From: Poecilobothrus nobilitatus
Lineage: Eukaryota > Arthropoda > Insecta > Diptera > Dolichopodidae
Assembly: GCA_947095535.1 (NCBI GenBank)
Contig: OX352773.1
Span: 30,215,398-30,279,397 of the forward strand
DNA: 64,000 bases
Direction of reading: 5' to 3'
The position numbers and the translations under genes were made by a program. The notes under the pieces are model-generated. The model made no database searches and was not told where the DNA came from. It saw only the letters and a list, made by a program, of their open reading frames with translations. Positions 13,401-23,054 of this stretch are shown in pieces (within the stretch, counting starts at the first letter, position 1; each line of letters begins with the position of its first letter).

Positions 13401-13512
13401 AATGTAATACAAAAGTTCTATAATATTTTTATATTCGTTTTTTTTTTTTTACTTTTAGTTTGATTTTCAAAAATTTGTAGCATATGCTGACACAAAATTA
13501 AATGTTTGTTAA
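7404..13512 (+). CDS. Secreted four-domain TSPN/LamG-like protein (gene 2)
   Basis: Function unknown; predicted extracellular. Ten-exon model: 7404-7877, 7989-8174, 8249-8707, 10917-11138, 11251-11295, 11363-11728, 12230-12439, 12558-13046, 13168-13389, 13459-13512, giving 908 aa with all nine introns GT-AG and phase 0. A hydrophobic signal peptide spans residues 1-18. Four TSPN/LamG-like domains follow, each with an aromatic opener (FYQFN, FYRFL, YYSLS, FYRFN) and a central motif (ADGRWHII, NGVWQKI, DGNFHRL, DGNWHNI). Cys sites resembling the TSPN VDC occur in domains 1, 3 and 4 (LIDC, FADC, WVDC), and LQHITIF and LQHILFL match the TSPN QQLLI strand in domains 2 and 4. Exons 1-5 and 6-10 have the same order and similar lengths as the five exons of gene 1. 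An Ala/Thr run encoded by GCA/ACA repeats sits in exon 8. An AATAAA lies at 13526. Confidence 0.78.
8708..10916. other. Intron 3 of TSPN-like gene 2
   Basis: 2.2-kb phase-0 intron, much longer than the other eight. Most of the extra length is one DINE-like repeat copy (about 8904-10408). Open frames in this interval (for example around 8998-9200 on either strand) come from the repeat and are not exons. Confidence 0.6.
8904..10408 (+). mobile_element. DINE-1/Helentron-like non-autonomous element, copy A1
   Basis: About 1.5 kb, closely matching, in opposite orientation, the copy at 21511-23054. It contains CTCCTCCGTTTGTAACACC at the left, a (GTCC)n block at 8999-9021, and near the right end CGTACGGGTAT (10365-10375) followed by a perfect hairpin AGTTGAC-AAA-GTCAACT. 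The left terminal CCCGTACG block present in copy A2 is missing, so this copy is truncated at its left. The (GTCY)n core, inverted termini and end hairpin resemble Drosophila DINE-1 elements by architecture; I cannot confirm homology. No protein is encoded. Confidence 0.6.
11729..12229. other. Intron 6 of TSPN-like gene 2
   Basis: 501-base phase-0 intron with a GTACGT donor and a TTTCTATAG acceptor. It is slightly less AT-biased than neighbouring introns (around 11870-12020), but no coding segment, RNA gene or repeat match was recognised. Confidence 0.4.
13128..13153. repeat. (AAAT)n microsatellite
   Basis: About six to seven perfect tandem AAAT units lie inside intron 8 of TSPN-like gene 2, roughly 15 bases before the exon 9 acceptor. 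They may occupy the position of the polypyrimidine tract, which is unusually short here. Confidence 0.8.
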
Positions 13513-13989
13513 AATAATGGACAAAAATAAAATTCTTTATATATCCAATATATATATCTATATATATAAATTTTATAAATTTTTTTTTGATATCAAAAAA
13601 ATTGTATAAATGCATTAAAACTCAATTTTTGTTTTTTTTTTTTATTTGACTATTACAAAATTAAAAAAAAAAAAAAATATTTTAGTTTCATAACTTTTTC
13701 CCATTTTTTTGTTTTTTAATTCGCCGCAAAAAAATGTATAAAAGTTTTTATATAGCAAAAAATACAAAAATACTAGTTTTCCAATAAAAATAAACCTTGA
13801 TGATGAGTCGTTAATTTGAAAATAAATTGCAACATTTTAAAACAACGTAAAAAGCATTATTTTTCTTTTATTTTTCTCTTTTCGCATTTCATCTAAACTT
13901 TATTTTTACTTACGGAAATCATTTTACACATTTCGTGTCCTGACCTGAAAAAAATAGAACATTTTCAATTTATAACCACTAATAAATCT

Positions 13990-14120
13990 ACATCAGTGTA
14001 ATCAACTTCTTAGGAAAACAAATAATTCCAGAAATTGAAGCTAAACCAAATATGAATAATAAATGATTTCGTAAATGCCGCATGTGCTACTTATATATGA
14101 GTTGAAAGGAGAAAAACAAA
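13990..14120 (+). repeat. Diverged dispersed repeat shared with 34960-35090
   Basis: Both places share TGTAATCAAC/AGTAATCAAC, AAATATGAATAA followed by AAATGA, AAATGCC/AGATGCC, and CTTATATATGAGT/CTTATATATAGGAGT in the same order and spacing. Non-coding and old. No termini could be defined. Confidence 0.5.
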
Positions 14121-14929
14121 ATTATTAAACACTGTATTAAAAATTTAATTTTTTTTTATGAAATAAATGTTTTCACAATTAAAATTTTATCTTTAAAGAA
14201 GTAAAAGTTTTTTAAACAAAAGAAAGTGGACAGTATACGGACCGACAAAATAAAACAAACAAAATATTTGCTTAAAAATTTATTAAAAATAAATAAAATT
14301 ATAAATTAAAGGTAATTTTGAAAACAAGTCAAATAAAAAACAATGTAAATCAATCAGGGTTAGAGATTTTTTTTTTTTTATCGATGTCATAAAAAATTTC
14401 AGAAAATAAAAATAAATGAAACTGTAATATAAAAAAAAACTTTATAAAATAAAACTTTAACTTTTATAAAATAAAAAAAAAAGTATTTCAATTGATTTTA
14501 ATATATTTTTCAAAATATTTAAAAGAAGAATATTGAGCTTTATATGCGTAAATTCAATAATTCTATATATTCTAAACAGATTTAATACTGAATAATACAT
14601 TATTTAAAGCAATTTAAAAAAAAAAATTTTTCCAAATAAATTCCATCACATTTAACATTTAAAAATTGGTAAGAAGTTAATCAAAAAACGTTGAAAAATA
14701 AAAAAATTTTTAATATAGACATTTTCAATTTTGAAGTTTTCTCTAAATGTCCCATTATTATTATTATGATTTATTAAAACAGAGTTTTATCATTTCACAA
14801 ATTTAATTGGTTTTATGTAATAATTCATCATTTTTTCTTTTGTTTCTTTGGAATATGTTTCATAAATATGTCATGAAGATGATTTAACCTGAGTTTTTAT
14901 TAGTACTTTATTTATTAGTACTAAACACA

Positions 14930-15835
14930 GCTACCTAGTTGTTCTATAAAATTAAATCTGACAATTAATTAATTACCAAAATATATATGTAAATATATTT
15001 ATGTAAAATTTTTTAGTATGACAGCTACTCAACTAATCTGCTGCTATAGACTAGCCAAATTTTGCAGAGTTGATTTCATATAAAAAAAAAACGTCAAACT
15101 TCCTGAATTTCAATAACGAAACTAATAATTTAATAAAGATGAATGGCAACAATTTCAATATCTTATAGCTCTCTTAATTTTTTATTTGAGGCTTTTGATG
15201 AGGCTTACATCGACTCAGAATTCGAACTCCAGCAAGAATATATATATATACATACCTTGTCATATCTATAGCTCATCTTCTTTAAGGTGTTACAAACATA
15301 ATGGCAAATTTATCATAACCTTGAACTATATTCATAAAGGTATGAAAATACATAATTAATTGTTAACTAAATTTCTAACTAACCAGTTGTTCTAAAAAAG
15401 AACAATGGAGATTTAAGATATCTGACAATTAATTAAGAACCAATATATTTATGTAAATTTTGATGTTGTATGACAACTACTCGAACGAGCTACTCAAAAC
15501 TAGCATGATTTTGCCGAAGTTGTTACAATAAAATTTGACTTTCTTTCACAAAATTTCAAGCTTTCAATAGATTTTGCGCTAATTTCATATAAAGAAAGAG
15601 AAGTTGTATACTGATCGAACGCGGCTGTCCAACTTCCTGGATTTTAATATCCTAGTTTCTTTAATTGTTGATTTATCTTACGGATATTATTTATATCGAC
15701 TCATAATTCGTTCTTGAACAATATATTATATATATATACTTTGTTATATCTATATAGCTCATCTCCTTTAAGGTGTCACAAACATAATGGTAAATTTATT
15801 ATACCCTTTTAACTATGTTGATACGGATGTATGTA
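14930..15835 (+). repeat. Two direct copies of a ~430-bp repeat
   Basis: Copy 1 (about 14930-15360) and copy 2 (about 15380-15835) share, in order, GTTGTTCTA, ATCTGACAATTAATTAA, GTATGACARCTACTC, AACTTCCTGRATTT, ATATCGACTCARAATTCG-like, and TAGCTCATCT followed by TTAAGGTGT and ACAAACATAATGG. The last block resembles the GTGTTACAAAC end of the DINE-like copies, so this may be a related family. Divergence is substantial. Confidence 0.55.
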
Positions 15836-16739
15836 AAAATTATTAATTTTTAACAACTTTAAAAGAAATTTATTGTTAATTGTACCAGATTACACTTTTA
15901 ATAAATGAAAAAAAAAATTTATTTACCTTTGACATTATACCATGTTCTATATATATTTACCCTGCGAAAAAGTAAATTATATACTTCAACTAAAGTAATT
16001 GTTCTATTATTAACTATATATAAATTAAAGTTATTTTATTGTAGGAATATTTTTTTTTTTTTAGAAATGTCAGTTAAAAAAGACAATTTAAAATAATTTT
16101 TCCAATCCCTTATTTTCTTTTATACTTTTTACGTCAATATTTTTAATGTGTAAAATATGTCTCTAAACAAAAAATGTTAATGTAGAAAAAAAGAATCGTA
16201 TATTAATAATATTTGTAATTCTTTTTATTGTCTTTGGAGATTTTCACTCATTCTTTGTAAAACGTTAATATGAAATTTTGTGGGAATTCGGAAAACTATA
16301 ATAAAACAAAACTATATATGATAGTCCTATATATAAATTCAGACAAAGAAATTTTTTTTTTCTTTTTATTTTTTTTTATAGTATTTCATGAATATATTCG
16401 CATGTTTTTTACCACAAAATTCTCATCAATTATAAACTTTTTCAATACAATTAATGCGTTCTCTATATAGACACAAAATCAATATTCTGATAAATTTATT
16501 TACGAATTTATAAAGAACGTGAAAAGTCTATAAAAATATTACAATAATTAGCAACAGGTGATCTAAATATATATAAAAAATAGAAGTTTTATTTTATACA
16601 AAAAACAAAAATGTATTATGGAAATTTTTATAAAAACGTGGTGAATTTGTTTGTTTTTTTTTTTTTGTTGAGTTCAGTTTCAAGTAGTGGTTTTTTTTTT
16701 TAATATAAAAATAAAATATAGTAACAATGGTATTGACAA

Positions 16740-17290
16740 GCTTGAAGCTTTTTAGCACATTTCCAAAAAAATTTTGAAAAAATTTGCCTATTATAATTTT
16801 ATTCTGTGTGTCCGTCTGTTTACAAAACTTCTAGACCGTTAAAGATAGAGCAATAAAATTTGAATCATGCGTAGGTCTCATAAAAGAATGAATGTTGTAG
16901 AATAACTTTTTCATTTTCAGTATCATTTTCAGTCAATTTTTTTTTGTACCAGCAAGGATTACATTAAGGCTCAATAATTGAAATTTTGAGAACACCTGTA
17001 ACTTATGCATTTGAACAATTTTTATTTGAAAATAAAAGGCAAAAATTAAAGCTTAAACTTTATAATTTTATATGTGTTAATGTGTTTGCAAGTTTTCTTA
17101 GTTATCTAGGGTTATCTTAAAATTGATGAAGATTTCTCTTTATTTTTCACATTTTTTTATTATATGACATTCTAAGAAAAATATTATTCAAATTTTGGTG
17201 CAAGTCACAATTCTAAACAATTTGTATTGTCTTTTGAAAATGTGAGACTTTTAAAACCGATGGTTTACATTCTGCCTTGTTTTTTATATA
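16740..17290 (+). repeat. Family B dispersed repeat, forward copy
   Basis: Starts at TTTAGCACATTTCCAAAAAA and includes GTGTCCGTCTGTTTACAAAA, then CGTTAAAGATAGAGCAATAA, and ends near GGTTTACATTCTGCCTTG. The order of blocks matches the copies at 18640 and, reversed, at 4720. Internally deleted relative to 18640. Confidence 0.6.
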
Positions 17291-18635
17291 TGTATTTTCC
17301 TTGTCACTAATTCACCAAACTATATACGAAAAATAAATTTATATGGAATGAATTTTTTTCAACATATATACACGCACATACGCGCGCATAAATTTAAATT
17401 CATTATCTATAAATTGATAAAAAAAGTTATAACAAAATGAATAAAAATTTAAAGAAAACAAAAATTTTATCTTTTTTTTTTTTTTTTTTTGTGTTTTGAA
17501 AGTTTTTCTCCCTTTTTAATTGGAAAAACAATGCATGAACCGTTAAATCTTGTATTAGAATTATGCATGTAAAAAATTTTCCACATGTAAAAAGGTTATA
17601 ATCTCTTGTGTATTTTATATTTTTTCAAGTATTAAAAGAGTTTTAAAACTATTAACAAATAATTGATTGCATTGCACGTACGATAGATACTTATGTATCT
17701 AAATTATATTTTTAGTATTTCAAATGTTTACAAAAATTGAGTATAATTAAATCTGTTTTATTCTTGAAAATTCTATTTTTAATTTGATAAAAAATCAAAT
17801 CTTATTGTATCTTTTTTATTTTATAAAAAAATTGTTAGAATCAAAAATGTGCACGTAAATTTTTTTAAGATATCGTAAAATTAAATTTCATTTAATTTTA
17901 AAAATTATTTACCGTAGTTAGTATAGATATACGTATATTAAGAAAAAAAAATATACATTTTCATTTTAAATTTCTTATTGAATTAAGACAAATTTAAAAA
18001 GAATAAATAAATTTAAAAATAACTAAATTATTTTAAATGGAGTCATAAATAGAACATTTTTTTTATATATATTTGTTATGTGAAGGATATTTAAATAAAA
18101 TCTAACAATGATTTTCAAAACTTAAGTATATATGTACATTATATTTTTGAAGTACATATTATACATATTATATTATATACCTATATATATACATAAGTAC
18201 ATTTTTTTTCTTTTTTTCTCTCATAAAAAGAATATAAAGAACTCATTGAGCCATTTTTTCTTTTTTTTTTTCTGTTAAATTGCAACTAAATTTTTTCCCT
18301 TGTGCTTGAAGTTTTCTTTTGTCATATTTATTCTCTGCCAAGTGCTTGTCATCTTTTCTTTTTTATTTGTTTTTCTATTAATTCTTACCCCGTATTTCCC
18401 AAAAAATTCAAGTCAAAATTGACTATTCCAGTTGATCAGAACTTAATACATGTACAATTAGGTACTTATATATATTATATTTTTGATTATAAATATTTTA
18501 TCATACTAAAATTTCGTACAAAAAATATTTTTTTTTATTGTTTTAATTGAATGTTAGTATAAAATAAGAATAGAATACATAAAATATAAAAAAAAAGTTT
18601 TCCTAATTGTATTTATTTTTCCGAACCCATAATTA
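17291..18635. other. AT-rich interval, no gene recognised
   Basis: Simple AT-rich sequence between two family B copies. A frame at 18302-18550 is hydrophobic (Phe/Leu-rich) but its first codon is not ATG and no family is recognisable, so it is not annotated as a gene. Confidence 0.4.
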
Positions 18636-18639
18636 GCAC

Positions 18640-19920
18640 CTTTCCAAAAAAATGTTGAAAAAATGTGCTTATTAGTTTCACTCTGTCCGTCCGTCCGTCC
18701 GTCAGTCTGTTTACAAAACTTCTACACCGTTAAAGATAGAGAAAAAAATTTTTAACCATGGGTAGGTCTCATAAAAAAAATAATTTTGTGGAACAACTTT
18801 TTCATGTAGCCCCACCCATTACAGCCCTTCAAACTTTGAAAAAGCCCTATTTTTAAATGCATATATCTTATGTTCTGCTTAAGATTTTTTTAATCTGAAA
18901 ACGTCATTCGATAGGTATTTCTTTTATCTTTGTAAATTAATATCAAAATTATACTTTTTAAATAAAATTTTTTTTAAATTTAGTATTTAAATTTACCGTT
19001 ATGTCAAAACCAAATTTTGCATGATTTTTCTACTTTCGGTACGCTTCTAGATAGAGGTTTGAAATTTTGAGACAATAAAGAACTTTTAGAATTAGTATAA
19101 GTTTACTCAGAAAATTTTTTTGGATCACCCCCTGTTTATGAGCTATTAGGGCTTAAAAATTGAAAATTTGCTATTTTTAAACACCTGTAACTTAGGAACC
19201 TATACATATTTTACTTCTGCAAGATATAAAAATTAAAGCTACAGTAATATATTTTTACGTGTGTTAAAGGTTTATTTTAGTTGTAGAGGGTTCCAAAGTT
19301 GCAGCTCTTCAAAATTTCGAAAAAGCCTCATTTTAAGATATATATATCTCAGGCTCTGCGTAATAGTTTTACAATCTAAAGCCGCCAGAAGAACGAAAAT
19401 TTTATTATTTATATAAAACAGTATCAAAATTATGTAATATTTTGTAATTTACTATTTAAATTTACCGTTATCTGAATACCACATTTTGCATGAAATTTCT
19501 TTTTTCATAACTCCGGCACGCCTTTAGATAGGAACATGAAATTTTGAGACAAGAAAGAATTTTTAGAATTAGTATAAGTTTCCTCAGAAAATTTTTTTGG
19601 TAACGACCCCTCTTTAAGAGTTATAACGCCTCTAAAATTGAAAATTTGCTATTTTTAGACACCTGTAAAAATTTTTCTTCGGCAAGACATGAAAATTAAA
19701 GGTTCAATAATATATTTTTACGTGTGTTAACGGCTTTTCTTAGTTATATAGCATTCCGGAATTACGGCCCCTCAAAATTTCAAAAATGTCCTATTTTCAC
19801 ATTTTTTCTTATTACATGAAATTTTCAAATTTTTGTGCAAATCACACTTCTAAACAGTTTTTATTGAGTTTTGGAAATGTGCGCTTTTAAAAACCGTTGG
19901 TTTACATTCTACCTTATTTT
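18640..19920 (+). repeat. Family B dispersed repeat with internal ~465-bp duplication
   Basis: Contains a (GTCC)n block (about 18688-18706) followed by GTTTACAAAACTTCTACACC and GTTAAAGATAGAG. An internal segment is present twice: AAATTTACCGTTATGTCAAA at about 18990 pairs with AAATTTACCGTTATCTGAAT at about 19455, and TTAGAATTAGTATAAGTTT with TCAGAAAATTTTTTTGG repeats at about 19090 and 19560. Ends at GGTTTACATTCTACCTTA. No coding capacity. Confidence 0.65.
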
Positions 19921-21510
19921 TTTTGTTTTTTTACACATTATTTTTATTATATAATATATTTTTTTATATATAGTATATGTGTATATATAATATAATATAT
20001 GTATATGTATAATGCACGTATTTAATATTGTATTGATTAGATTATAATTAACCAAATAATAATAGTAAATTGATTACGAATGATTTAAAAATGGAAACAA
20101 AATACCTAAACCTATATAATATGTATTTTGTATATTTATATAGAATTAGAATATAAAAATATATTCCTAAATTCTATTTAAAAGGTTTTGTTAGAATGAA
20201 TGGAAATATTTTGGTTAATAAAAATATATTTTGTTCTATTTAAATAGAAGAATAAAAGGTATACCCAAAGTTTAGTAACACCACCAAACTATTATTCAAT
20301 GAAAACAAAACAAACATGAACATTTTCATGTTTTGTGGAAAAATAGACAATTTAATTCATTTATTATTTAAAAAAAAAAAAAAAAAAATTAAGGAAATTT
20401 ATTTCAATATTAAATCAAATAATTAATATATATTAAATTAAATTTTTCCGTTTTGCAAAAAAAAAAAAAAAGAAGAAAACGCTTATTTAAATATTTTTTC
20501 TTAAATTCATACAATTTATTTTCTAAAGGATTTTTGAATAAAAAAAAAAAAGAATATTAAATAGCTATGTAATTATAAATTATTTATTTTATGCCTGATT
20601 TATTATATGAAATTAATTTATTTACATGTCAACAGATTCGCAAAATATTTCCTATTTGATTGACATTCACACATTTTTAATTAAACACAAAATATTATTC
20701 TTGGAATTACCTGGGCAAAATTTTTTACTTATCTATACAAAAAACCAAAAATAAATATTTTAAAAAATATATATATATGTTTTATATTAATGTAAATATG
20801 TATTTTAATAAATAACATTAAAGAATAAAAAAAAAAAAAAAAAATTTTTTTTATATACTCGTATGGTACCTACTTAATTTTTCAAAAAAGTTTTCCGCCA
20901 AGCAAAATATTATATTTTTTTTTTATTTTAAATATAAATTTGAGTATGTCTTCAGTATAATTAATTATCTTAATTGATAATATGTTGAACACTTGATTAT
21001 GAAAATTTTAATTTAAAGCTTAGAGAAACTTTTTATAATTACATATACTGACATATTATTATTTTTATAAATAGGTATGTAAAACTGTACATAAACCAAT
21101 TTAAAATTTCAATAATTATTTTATTTATTGCCTATACATATATGCTGACAAGACTATATTATAGGTTGAAAAAGATCAATATTTAAAAATGCACTATAAT
21201 ATTTTTAAATTAAATAAAAATAAATTTCTTTTTGATATTTTTTTTTAATGCAAAGTTATATTTTTCAATTTTACGCTCGAAATAAACAAAAAAAATTGGA
21301 ATGTTAAAAAAATTTCAAATTGAAAAAAACTTTTTATTTTATACCCTATCAACACAAATTCTTTACAAATAGTATGTGACTTGAAATTAAGTATATTTTT
21401 TTTTTTTTGTATTGTATAAGATATTCAGATGAGTTTTGTTTTAGCTCCTTTAAATGTTATATGTTCTGAAGAAAAGACAAAATAACAGGTCAAAGGCACT
21501 ATTTTTAATT
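19921..21510. other. AT-rich interval, no gene recognised
   Basis: Long A and T runs and TATA-type simple repeats (19940-20010). No splice-consistent exon, RNA gene or dispersed repeat was recognised. Confidence 0.4.
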
Positions 21511-23054
21511 AAAAACGAGGAAGAATACAGTTGCCTTTGTCAACTCTTAGATACCCGTACGAACCGTTAGTATGTTCACAGCTAACACAGCTAACAGCTA
21601 ACTCTGCTTACAATATTATTTTTTTAATATTTTAGTATTTTAAAATAATTTGGGTGAATTTTATAATTTCTAAAACTATGGGTTGTACATATATTCAAAC
21701 TATATGTTTATATGTACATTCTTCAAAAGCAGATTCTAACCTTCCACATAACGATTATCAATCCAAAACTTTTTCAAATATTCTATAGTACCATTTAATA
21801 CTAAGCGGTAAATGTATATTAAATTTACTTAGTACAAAATAATAAATATAATTTTAAATATTATATTATATTATATTTAAGTATTCCATTGACAGAATAA
21901 TTTCTTATAAGTACAATAAAATACATATATGTATGTAAATACGGCGCTATATAATATACTTATATAAATAAACATGATATTATATAAGTATGTATGTATA
22001 ACAATATCATATAAATAAAAATTCTTCAAGCAACCGTTATGTTGTTTATTTCTTTACATTTTTTTGTACTACGCATTATATCCTCAACAATTTCAAATTA
22101 TCGAGTAAAACAATGCAAAAAATTTGTTGAAGAAATTTGTTAGAAAATTTGAAAAAATCAAATAACACTTTCGTCAATTATAAAGTAACCCTATATTATT
22201 AAAAAAAGTAGTTAACAGAAATAAAAGTATAATGTTGAAGCTTTAATTTTTGTGTATTACTTCAAAAAAATTTTAACAGGTGTTCAAGTTACAGGTGTTT
22301 AAAAATAGGAAATTTTCAGTTTTTGACCCCTTATAGCTCCTAAACGGGGGGTGATACAAAAAAAATTTCTGAAATATTTTCTTATTTTCAAAGATCTAAC
22401 TTCTGTCAAAATTTCAAGTTTCTAACTTAAACCGTTTAGAAGATAGAAGGGTTAAAGGATTTTGCAAAATTTGAGTTTCGCATAACGGTAAATTAAGACA
22501 CCGTATGCCACAAATATATATTTATTGTATATATGCTTTTAAAGCTAATAAAAGTAGTAATCGTTTGGCGTTTTAAAAATGAAGATATAACTTATACAAC
22601 TTGTGCTATAACAATTTAAATATAGAGCGTTTTTGAACCTTTGGGGAGCTGTAGCTCCGTAACGGGTGGGGCTACAAAAAAAAGTTATTAAAAATAAAAT
22701 TAATATTTTTGTGAGATCTATTAGCAGTTAAAATTTCATAGCTCTATTTCAAAAAAAATGTGGGGATCTAAAAGTTAGGTGTTCGAGAGCTACCCTAAGG
22801 CTGGTCCAAACTCAACCAAAAAAAATAGGGAACCTACAAATTATTCCCAGAATATTTTGTGTAAATTTCAAGATTCTAGCTTTCTTAGCTTTTGAGTTAG
22901 CGTGCTGACGGACGGACGGACGGACATGGCTCAAAAGTCTTAGAATTTTTTTCTGATCCGATCCATACCTTTGAAGGTATATCTAGCTCGCTTATTTCGA
23001 GGTGTTACAAACGGAGGAGTAATTTTATTATACCCGATCCTATCGTACGGGTAT
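21511..23054 (-). mobile_element. DINE-1/Helentron-like non-autonomous element, copy A2
   Basis: The more complete copy of the family. It is bounded by inverted 11-mers ATACCCGTACG (21551-21561) and CGTACGGGTAT (23044-23054). Outside the left one lies a hairpin-forming stretch (AGTTG-CCTTTGT-CAACT) plus AAAAACGAGGAAGAATAC, also present at the right end of copy A1. A GGAC block near 22910-22924 is the reverse complement of the (GTCC)n core. Similarity to copy A1 runs through almost the whole length in inverted orientation. No transposase. Confidence 0.6.

Larger units (their letters stand above)
13513..16735. other. Gene-free AT-rich interval with diverged repeats
   Basis: No supportable gene. 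Contents: a diverged copy of a sequence shared with 34960-35090 (13990-14120), a pair of direct repeats (14930-15360 and 15380-15835), and simple AT-rich DNA. Short open frames at 15905-16096 and 16270-16470 lack any recognisable protein similarity and look like chance. Confidence 0.45.

Noticed and set aside
18302..18550. Hydrophobic frame that could be a small secreted protein
   Set aside because: Its first codon is TTG, not ATG, there is no family similarity, and the composition is explained by T-rich DNA.
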